From the NCBI GenBank assembly GCA_963800065.1, contig CAWCZO010000009.1, positions 1 to 64,000 of the forward strand: a stretch of DNA of 64,000 nucleotides, given 5' to 3'. A program made the translations under genes and the position numbers. Every line of letters starts with the position of its first letter. Position 1 is the first letter of the stretch. Source of the stretch: CAWJFJ01 sp963800065 (GTDB taxonomy: Bacteria > Actinomycetota > Acidimicrobiia > Acidimicrobiales > UBA8190). Positions 25,336-32,370 of this stretch are shown piece by piece. The notes under the pieces were generated by a model. It searched no databases and was not told the DNA's origin. It saw only the letters and a program-made list of their open reading frames with translations.

Positions 25336-26940
25336 TTACTTGGCTTGGGACTGCTTGGCTTGGGACTTGTTGGTTGCGCCTGCTAGCCGATAGTGCTCAC
25401 GCAATTTGCGTTTGAAGATTTTCCCCGTATCTTCCCGCGGTAGCTGGTTCACAAAATCGACCGTGCGCGGACATTTGAAATGGGCCAGTCGTGCCCGGGT
25501 GAAATCGATCAATTCGACCGCCAACTCCTCGGTGGCCGCCACACCGTCGACCAGTTGCACGACCGCTTTGACCTCCTCGCCCCACTCCTCATCAGGTACT
25601 CCAATCGTGGCCACGTCGGCGATGGCTGGATGTTGCAACAACACGGCGTCGATCTCGGCCGGGTAGATGTTGACGCCACCCGAAATGATCAGGTTGGCAG
25701 TTCGGTCGGTCAGAAAGAGGTAGCCCTCCTCATTCATATAGCCCATATCCCCCAACGTGAAGTACTCACCGCGGAACGACTCAGCCGTCTTTTTCTTGTC
25801 GCGGTGGTACTCGAACTTCGCGACGGCCCGTAACCACACCAGGCCGATTTCCCCGACCGGCACCTCACTGCCGGCATCATCGGCCACTTTGACCAGCCCA
25901 CGCACCATCGGGCGTCCAACGGTACCGGGGTATGCCAGCCAGGTGTTCGAGTCGACGATCGTGCCCAGCCCCTCGGTGGCGGCGTAGTACTCGACCACAA
26001 TGGGACCCAGCCACTCGATGAGTTGTTGTTTGACGGCTACGGGGCACGGTGCGGCGCCGTGGACCACGAGGCCGAGCGACGATAGATCGAACGTGGCCCT
26101 GACGTCGTCGGGCAGGGCCAGCAAACGATGGAACATCGTTGGCACCATGTGGGTGTGGGTGATGCGGTACTGGTCGATAAGGCGAAGCGTCTCTATCGGA
26201 TCCCACCGGTCCATGATCACGATGGGCACGCCGTAGAGCATGGGCGCGGCCACCGAGAAGGCCAACGTCGCAGCGTGATAGAGGGGTCCGGTGCACAAGT
26301 GGACGTCCTCGCCGTAAGGAAAGTCCTCGCCGTACCTCCAGAAGTTGACACTGGCCAGGGTGCTCGGCGTCCCCACTCGATTCACCCCTTTGGGCCGACC
26401 GGTCGTGCCCGAGGTGTAGAGCATCTGGCTACCCAGCGTCGGGTTGTCTACATCGGCTCCGTCGTACCCTGCGATGGTGTCAGCGTAGGAGGCGAACCCA
26501 GGGAGCTCCCCGCCGATGGCCAGTTTCACAACAACCTCGTCCGGCCGCGTGGTGTGGGCGGCCCCCGCCTCGATCGCCCTGTCGCCAAGCTCCGCAGCGG
26601 CGATGAACGCCTTGGCCTCGCAGTTCTCGACGACGTAGCCCGCCTCGTCCCCGGTGAGGTGCCAGTTGATGGGCGTGAGGCGCAAACCGCTGCGTTGGGC
26701 GGCGTATAGGACCTCGAGGAATTCGGGGCGGTTCGTGCACATGAGAGCCACACTGTCGCCTGATCGCAGTCCGCCGTCCCGCAACGTCCGCACGAGCCGG
26801 TTGATATTGGCGTTCAACTCGCCGTAGGTGCGATCGCCATACGCCGTGTACAACGCCGGCTTGTCAGGAGCTCGGTCTGCCAGCCAGGCCACGAGCATCC
26901 CTTGGGCGGCGGCTTCCGTTTTGTCTTTCGGAACCGGCAT
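25336..26940 (-). CDS. acyl-CoA synthetase (AMP-forming)
   Basis: 534 residues. ATG 26940 has GGGGAGG seven bases upstream; an earlier in-frame ATG at 26970 has none. Adenylation motifs: P-loop YTSGTTGRPKGV, YYAATEG (A5), the Asp of FTLGDMGY (A7), and the C-terminal Lys in REDTGKIFKRKLRE (A10). These make it a FadD-type ligase that activates a carboxylic acid as acyl-AMP and then acyl-CoA. The C-terminus ends with a duplicated KSQAK/QSQAK, encoded by a 15-base tandem repeat of CTTGGCTTGGGAC at the gene end. Second gene of the operon. Confidence 0.9.
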   Translation of the reverse strand: MPVPKDKTEAAAQGMLVAWLADRAPDKPALYTAYGDRTYGELNANINRLVRTLRDGGLRSGDSVALMCTNRPEFLEVLYAAQRSGLRLTPINWHLTGDEAGYVVENCEAKAFIAAAELGDRAIEAGAAHTTRPDEVVVKLAIGGELPGFASYADTIAGYDGADVDNPTLGSQMLYTSGTTGRPKGVNRVGTPSTLASVNFWRYGEDFPYGEDVHLCTGPLYHAATLAFSVAAPMLYGVPIVIMDRWDPIETLRLIDQYRITHTHMVPTMFHRLLALPDDVRATFDLSSLGLVVHGAAPCPVAVKQQLIEWLGPIVVEYYAATEGLGTIVDSNTWLAYPGTVGRPMVRGLVKVADDAGSEVPVGEIGLVWLRAVAKFEYHRDKKKTAESFRGEYFTLGDMGYMNEEGYLFLTDRTANLIISGGVNIYPAEIDAVLLQHPAIADVATIGVPDEEWGEEVKAVVQLVDGVAATEELAVELIDFTRARLAHFKCPRTVDFVNQLPREDTGKIFKRKLREHYRLAGATNKSQAKQSQAK

Positions 26941-26976
26941 CCCCCCGCCTCCCCGGATCTCGGCGCGCATTATGGC

Positions 26977-28308
26977 TCAGGCGTTCTTTGGCAGCTCGGA
27001 GAACGGTGTCACCCGGTCGTTGTTGGGCTCCTTGGGCAGGCCCAGAACGCGCTCGCCGATGACGTTTCGTTGCACTTGATCGGTACCGCCGTAGATAGGA
27101 GGCGCTTGGGCAATCAGCGCCATGGCGGTGATGGTACCCACCGTTGGATCACCGGTGGCCTCCACCAGGGCGGCCCTGTCATCGTCGTTGTAGCCGTGCA
27201 ACATGCCCGAGGGCCCGACGATCCTGAGCCCGAGGTCACGGCTCAGACGCACGATCTGGCTCATCGAGAGCTTGGCCACGTTCGGCATGCCCGGGATATC
27301 GCCACCGTGCTCCCTGACGGCCTTGACGCGCAGTCCGTTGAATCTCCCGAGCTCACCCAGTGTGTAGAGACGGGCCAGGTCCTGTCGTATCACGGCGTCG
27401 TCGTTGACCCCCTTGGACTTCGCCAGGGCGATCAACATGCCCGCGCCACGCCGGGTAGCGCTGAGCGCACCGCCGTTTTGCATCCGTGTGCCGGACCGGC
27501 TGTTCTCGGGAGCACCGAAGTCTCCGACCCGTTTTCCCAGTGCACCCACGACCGTGCCCGGTTGGGCCACGCCACCACCGGCCGTGTTCCCGCCGCCCGA
27601 ACCGAGGGCCGCCCGCTCGTTCGTGAGGGTCGTGTTGGCCGCCGCCCATCCGTTATTGGCGCCACCGATCAGGGCGGAGTCGGCCACCCGGGCATCGGTA
27701 AGAAACACTTCGTTGAAGAGGGCGTGCCCCGTCATCTCCTTGAGAGGGCGCACATCCACTCCCGGTTGGTGCATCTCGAAGGCGAAGTACGAGATGCCTT
27801 GGTGCTTCGGCACGTCCGGATCCGTCCGGGCCAGCAGCATGCCCAGATCGGCGTACTGCCCACCTGAGGTCCAGACCTTCTGGCCATTGATGACCCACTC
27901 GTCGCCATCCTTGAACGCCTTGGTCTGCAGACCAGCCAGATCCGAACCGGCCTGGGGCTCGCTGAAGAGCTGGCACCACGCCTTGCGGCCGGTGACGATG
28001 TCGCGGACGTAGCGGTCGATCTGCTGCTGGGTGCCGTGGGCGGCGATTGTGGGTGCGGCAAGAAGGAGGCCGAGCCCGGCCGGTGCACCCAGGGCTCCGA
28101 AGGTGGCGATCTCGTTGGCGACCAGCACGGCGTCCGCTCGGGCGACGGCCTTGCCATACGCGTCAATGGGCAGTCCCGGGGCGGACCATCCCGCCATGCC
28201 GAGGCGCTCCCACCAGTCTCCGACGGTGAGATCGGGGTCCCAGTTCTGCTTGAGCCACGCCCGTAGGTCGCTCAACAGCTCGTCGGTCGGTGGCGCCACC
28301 TCGGTCAT
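26977..28308 (-). CDS. acyl-CoA dehydrogenase
   Basis: 443 residues from ATG 28308, AAGGAC upstream. Three-domain ACAD fold: N-terminal helices, a middle beta-domain with QLFSEPQAGSDLAGLQTKAF and GDEWVINGQKVWTSGGQYAD, and a C-terminal helical domain with SRDLGLRIVGPSGMLHG and IYGGTDQVQRNVIGERVLGL (the FAD-adjacent GGTxxxQRNxIGER motif). It resembles large FadE enzymes of steroid and branched-substrate catabolism. First gene of the leftward operon; divergent from a TetR regulator, which probably controls it. Confidence 0.92.
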   Translation of the reverse strand: MTEVAPPTDELLSDLRAWLKQNWDPDLTVGDWWERLGMAGWSAPGLPIDAYGKAVARADAVLVANEIATFGALGAPAGLGLLLAAPTIAAHGTQQQIDRYVRDIVTGRKAWCQLFSEPQAGSDLAGLQTKAFKDGDEWVINGQKVWTSGGQYADLGMLLARTDPDVPKHQGISYFAFEMHQPGVDVRPLKEMTGHALFNEVFLTDARVADSALIGGANNGWAAANTTLTNERAALGSGGGNTAGGGVAQPGTVVGALGKRVGDFGAPENSRSGTRMQNGGALSATRRGAGMLIALAKSKGVNDDAVIRQDLARLYTLGELGRFNGLRVKAVREHGGDIPGMPNVAKLSMSQIVRLSRDLGLRIVGPSGMLHGYNDDDRAALVEATGDPTVGTITAMALIAQAPPIYGGTDQVQRNVIGERVLGLPKEPNNDRVTPFSELPKNA

Positions 28309-28545
28309 GTTCAGTCCTTCCGGTCCACGATCATGTCAACCAGGCAGGTCGCCGCCACCTCTCAGACGCGTGTCATGAGTGATGGAGTTCGGCACGGCCT
28401 TGCGCAGCGAGCCTGCCATCGACACTCGTTCCCCCTCCATCTCGGTTCGGCGAAGGTCCGAGCGCACCCGGGCCACTTCTCGGGCGCACGACCAAATGGA
28501 CCTTGCCGGTGGCCGGCGCGGCGCGACTTCACGGTGCACCTAACT

Positions 28546-28571
28546 GTCATTGTCGCATATATTAAAATGAC
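28546..28571. promoter_or_regulatory. possible TetR operator in AT-rich divergent promoter
   Basis: GTCATT (28546-28551) and AATGAC (28566-28571) are perfect inverted arms around CATATATTAA, the only AT-rich spot in the 349-base gap between the acyl-CoA dehydrogenase operon and the divergent TetR gene. The position suits an autoregulated operator. The arms are short, so chance is possible. I see nothing else in the gap. Confidence 0.3.
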
Positions 28572-28657
28572 TAACAAACGTTCACCCGATCCATAAGACG
28601 CACGATCTGGCTGCGGCCGGAGGGTCCGGGAGGGCCGAGAATGGACGGCGACCCCAG

Positions 28658-29380
28658 GTGATTGAGGCTGCTCGGAATCCGCCACCGCTGCGCGAGCGAA
28701 AGAAGCTCCGCACCAGGGAGGCCCTGATCTCGACTTCGCAGAAACTCTTTTCCGAGAAGGGCTACGCCGCCACCACCCTCGAAGAGATCTGTCAGTCCGT
28801 GGAGGTTGCGCCCCCCACCCTTTTTCGCTACTTCGAGTCCAAGGCCCAATTGGCCCTGGCCCGCAACGTCGACTGGGCAGAGAGCTTGAAAGCTGATGTC
28901 GACAGCGCCGATCGCGACGCCTCCACATTCGACATATGGCGTCACCACGTCAGGCATCTGTCCTCGCCCGAGGTGGCGCGATGGACCAAAAGACGCGCTC
29001 GATGGATCGCTCCGGAACCTGTCCTGTGCTCGCTCATGGCCGCACTTGATGTCGACTGCGAGGCCATCTTGGCCTCGGGTCTGGTGGCCGATGCCGATAT
29101 CGATCCGGTGGACGATGTCTACGCCCACCTCGTGGCCACCGCCCTGGTACGGGGCCGCTGGGCCGTGTTCCGCCGTTGGCTCGAACTTCGCCAACCGTAC
29201 GAGATGCTCGCTCCGGCCCAGATGGCACTGATCGACTTCGTCGTCGAGGAACTGTCTCCGACAGGCGCTGCGGTGCTGGCCCGCTTGCTCGATGGTCGGA
29301 AGCCGTCGCTGGCGTCCGCCGGGCCGATGGTGCTCAAGGATCGGCTTCATCCGGGACACCTGACGGTTCCAAGTGACTGA
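28658..29380 (+). CDS. TetR-family transcriptional regulator
   Basis: 240 residues from GTG 28658. The N-terminal helix-turn-helix is complete: RTREALISTSQKLFSEKGYA then TTLEEICQSVEVAPPTLFRY and FESKAQL. The C-terminal ligand domain is all helical with no recognised ligand motif. Divergent from the acyl-CoA dehydrogenase/ligase/SDR/diiron operon and 33 bases ahead of the thiolase gene, so it probably represses one or both and is released by a CoA-thioester intermediate, as known for KstR- and FadR-like regulators; this is inference. Confidence 0.88.
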   Translation: MIEAARNPPPLRERKKLRTREALISTSQKLFSEKGYAATTLEEICQSVEVAPPTLFRYFESKAQLALARNVDWAESLKADVDSADRDASTFDIWRHHVRHLSSPEVARWTKRRARWIAPEPVLCSLMAALDVDCEAILASGLVADADIDPVDDVYAHLVATALVRGRWAVFRRWLELRQPYEMLAPAQMALIDFVVEELSPTGAAVLARLLDGRKPSLASAGPMVLKDRLHPGHLTVPSD

Positions 29381-29413
29381 CGATTGATAAGCGATACGAC
29401 GGAGGAGAGACGT

Positions 29414-30577
29414 ATGGCAAGTCTGAGAGGCGCGTCTGCGCTTGTGGGTGTCGCGGACGACGCCTCGCCCACGGGCGAACTCGATCTCACCGGCCGGGCA
29501 CTCGAGGTGGCCATGATCTGCGAGGCTCTTGCCGACGCCGGCCTGTCCTTGTCCGATGTCGATGGGGTGACGCACGCAACATCGTCGATCGGGTTGGCCG
29601 AGTATCTGCGTATCCACCCACGCTTCACCGACTCGACCAATACAGGCGGATCCAGCTACGAGGTCCATGTCGAGCACGCCGCCGCCGCCATCGCCGCCGG
29701 TCTCTGCGAAGTGGTGATCGGTGTCTACGCCTCGACACCGCGCAGCGATCGCACTCGACGAAGAGCTGGGCCGGGTTGGCGACCGATGCTGGGACCCAAT
29801 CCCGCCGCCGAATGGGAACTGCCCTTCGGGCTGCGGATGCCGATGGGTCCCTACGCAATGGCTGCCACCCGACACATGCACCAGTTCGGGACGACATCCG
29901 AGCAGCTCGCCCAGATCGCCGTGACCACCCGTGCGTGGGCCAGCATGAACCCCAAAGCCCGCTACCGGGAACCGATCACCATCGACGACGTGCTGGCCTC
30001 TCCACTCCAAAGCTCACCGCTTCACCTTCTCGACTGTTGCCTGGTGACCGATGGTGCCGGTGCCTTTGTCATGACGAGCGCCGAACGGGCCAGCGACCTG
30101 GCCAAGCCTCCGATCTACGTGCTCGGCGCGGGGACATGCCATGACCATTCCATGATTAGCCAGATGCCCGATCTCACCGTCACCCCCGGTGCCGTGTCGG
30201 GAGCCGATGCCTTCGCCATGGCCGGAATCAAGCCGTACGATGTGGACGTTCTCATGGGGTACGACAGTTTCACCATCACCGCTCTCCTGCACCTCGAGGA
30301 CCTCGGCTTCTGCGCCAAAGGCGAAGGCGGCCCCTTCGTGGAGGACGGAAAGACCGGCCCTGGCGGCTCGCTGCCGATGAACACGAACGGTGGGGGGCTC
30401 TCCTTCACCCATCCCGGCATGTACGGAATGTTCCTCCTGGTTGAGGCCGTGCGTCAGCTTCGCGGCGAATGCGGTGCCCGCCAGATCGGCGGTGCCGAGA
30501 TTGCCGTGGCGCACGGCTCGGGGATGGTCCTCTCGTGCATGTCCACCATCGTGTTGGGAACGGAGGCGACGCTGTGA
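29414..30577 (+). CDS. thiolase-like acyl-CoA lyase, Ltp2-like
   Basis: 387 residues from ATG 29414, GGAGGAGAG upstream. Thiolase-fold features: GALEVAMICEALADAGLSLS-like dimer helix, then YEVHVEHAAAAIAAGLCEVV, NTNGGGLSFTHPGMYGMFLL and the C-terminal AVAHGSGMVLS. The usual thiolase nucleophile Cys in the GGSS loop is absent: the sequence reads NTGGSSYEVH. This is typical of SCP-x/Ltp-type lipid-transfer thiolases that act as retro-aldolases in sterol side-chain removal. Such enzymes need a DUF35 partner, and a DUF35 gene overlaps its stop. Substrate is inferred only as a large acyl-CoA. Confidence 0.85.
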   Translation: MASLRGASALVGVADDASPTGELDLTGRALEVAMICEALADAGLSLSDVDGVTHATSSIGLAEYLRIHPRFTDSTNTGGSSYEVHVEHAAAAIAAGLCEVVIGVYASTPRSDRTRRRAGPGWRPMLGPNPAAEWELPFGLRMPMGPYAMAATRHMHQFGTTSEQLAQIAVTTRAWASMNPKARYREPITIDDVLASPLQSSPLHLLDCCLVTDGAGAFVMTSAERASDLAKPPIYVLGAGTCHDHSMISQMPDLTVTPGAVSGADAFAMAGIKPYDVDVLMGYDSFTITALLHLEDLGFCAKGEGGPFVEDGKTGPGGSLPMNTNGGGLSFTHPGMYGMFLLVEAVRQLRGECGARQIGGAEIAVAHGSGMVLSCMSTIVLGTEATL

Positions 30578-30986
30578 CCCAGACAACCGAACAACCCCGG
30601 AGGATCGAACCACCCGTCACCCAGACCAGCCAGCCGTTCTGGGACGCGACGCGTGAACGTTCGTTCCTGCTGCAGTGGTGTCGCGACTGCGGGAAGGCGA
30701 TCTTCTTTCCCGCGAGGTGTGTCCCCGCTGCCTCGGCAGCCGCTTGGAGTGGCGTCCGTCCCCTGGCACCGGTGCCGTCTACACATTCACGGTGGAATAC
30801 AACCCGCAGAACCCCAACCTCAAGCCGCCCTACACGATCGCCCTGATCGATCTCGACGAGGGCGTGCGGATGATGTCCAACCTGGTGGGCTGCCCTCCCG
30901 GGGAGGTTCGGGTGGGGATGCGGGTCAGGGTCACCTGGGAGGCGTTGTCCGACGAGCGAAACCTCCCACAGTTCGAACCGGCGTGA
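30574..30986 (+). pseudogene. DUF35 OB-fold/Zn-ribbon protein with a one-base frameshift
   Basis: GTG 30574 overlaps the thiolase stop (GTGA). The first frame gives MTQTTEQPRRIEPPVTQTSQ then PFWDATRERSFLLQWCRDCG and KAIFFP. Near 30707 the frame jumps, and the -1 frame continues EVCPRCLGSRLEWRPSPGTG, VYTFTVEYNPQNPN and an OB-fold end. Restoring one C in the CCC run rejoins them as a complete DUF35 protein of about 137 residues with zinc ligands C-x2-C and C-x2-C. DUF35 proteins are obligate partners of Ltp2 retro-aldolases and hydroxyacyl-CoA enzymes. As read it would be truncated; a base-calling error in the C run is plausible. Confidence 0.75.
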
Positions 30987-31128
30987 CAGATCTCAATCGT
31001 CGATATGCCATTGAAAGGCGTGAAGGCGGTGGTCGCCACGGAGAGAGCTGATCTCGGGGCCGACCGCATCCAAGAGATCTTGTGGAACCGGTTGGACAGT
31101 CTCCGACATCTCGAGGTTGGTCCCCGAG

Positions 31129-32370
31129 TCAGTGCGACGGCGTTCTGATGAAGAGACCATTGGACAGAGAGTCGAGTGGTACCAGCGTCTCCTGAGAAGC
31201 ATCGAGTCCCGTGTGGGCGACGGCGGTGAAATTATACGATCCCAGAATCCCTTGATAATTGGCGTTCTCGAGATATGTGCGCAAGCTCCCCGGATCGTCG
31301 GCATTCACGCCGTTGACCGCACCGGCGAACATCATGACGGAGTCAAAGGCCTGCGCGTATGGCGTAAGTGCGCCCCGCAGCTCGTGCTCATGCAGCGAAC
31401 GTAGGACGCTTTTTCTGAACGAGGCGAGATTCGTCGGAATCGAGCGCCTCACCTCCAAAGCACTGGGCACGACGATTTCGACCCCGGAGACGTCAGGGGC
31501 GGCAAGTTCGGGAAGAGCCGCCTCAGTCGAGGCGATGATCGGTATCGTCGAGCCGGTGGCGCCACGAACGGTGAGCAACGGTGCGAGGGTCGAACCATCG
31601 TCAAACACCACGAGAGCGTCCGGATGGGTCGATCTGACCGCGGCCAGGACACTCGATGCCGTTGCCCGCGAGTCGACGACCGTTGATGGCGAGGTCACCT
31701 CGATCCTGGTACCTCGGGTGGCGGCGATGAAATCATCGACCCCTTGAAGAGAGGTCGATGAACCCGAGCTCACGGCGGTGAGCCGCTGCCAGTTGTGCCG
31801 CTTGGCATAGGTGGCGAGCACCGCCGCTTGAGATGAGACGGACGAACCGACCGGGAAGGTGTACGGGTATGAGCGCGGTTGGAAGGTCTCGTCCACGGAG
31901 GAGAAGCTCGTAGCCGTCACTCCGAGCGATCCCAGATTGGCTCGGTCAGACCGGTTGCCGGCAGCCAGGAACGGCCCGACGACCAGCGACACACGCTCCT
32001 GGTTCACCATGTCCAAGAAGGCCTGATTGTCGACAGCGGGGTCGGAGCGGTCGTCCTTGTACATCAGTTCGAGGCAACGGTGCGAAGTGAGGACGCCACC
32101 GGAACCGTTGACCTGTGCGACACCCAGCTCCAAGCCCGTCAGCTGGGCACGACCGACGGCGGCGAGTGGCCCGCTGAGCGGCAGTGAAGCCCCGACCTCG
32201 ACGACCGCCGACGTGTCACACCTCCCGTTCACGGCCACGACCGTGGTGGGTACGCCGAGACGTGTCCGAAGCTGGCAACCGGTCAGAACGACAACCACGA
32301 GAAGGAGGCTGACCAGGGGGACGGCACGCCCTGTCCATCGACGACCGGCGGGGGCACCTCGGCGGGCCAT
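31129..32370 (-). CDS. substrate-binding lipoprotein of the Liv-type ABC system
   Basis: 413 residues from ATG 32370, overlapping the stop of the MFS/ATPase gene (TGATG). The signal peptide ends in lipobox VVLTGC. The body is a type I periplasmic-binding fold of the Leu/Ile/Val family: VEVGASLPLSGPLAAVGRAQ, GVAQVNGSGGV, YKDDRSDPA, VVGPFLAAGNR, and YAQAFDSVMMFAGAVNG. It should capture the substrate outside the membrane and deliver it to the LivH-LivM permease encoded two genes upstream. Last gene of the three-gene transporter operon. Confidence 0.85.
   Translation of the reverse strand: MARRGAPAGRRWTGRAVPLVSLLLVVVVLTGCQLRTRLGVPTTVVAVNGRCDTSAVVEVGASLPLSGPLAAVGRAQLTGLELGVAQVNGSGGVLTSHRCLELMYKDDRSDPAVDNQAFLDMVNQERVSLVVGPFLAAGNRSDRANLGSLGVTATSFSSVDETFQPRSYPYTFPVGSSVSSQAAVLATYAKRHNWQRLTAVSSGSSTSLQGVDDFIAATRGTRIEVTSPSTVVDSRATASSVLAAVRSTHPDALVVFDDGSTLAPLLTVRGATGSTIPIIASTEAALPELAAPDVSGVEIVVPSALEVRRSIPTNLASFRKSVLRSLHEHELRGALTPYAQAFDSVMMFAGAVNGVNADDPGSLRTYLENANYQGILGSYNFTAVAHTGLDASQETLVPLDSLSNGLFIRTPSH

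Noticed and set aside
28571..30010. 479-codon leftward open frame
   Set aside because: Antisense shadow of the TetR and thiolase genes, both of which carry complete family motifs on the + strand.
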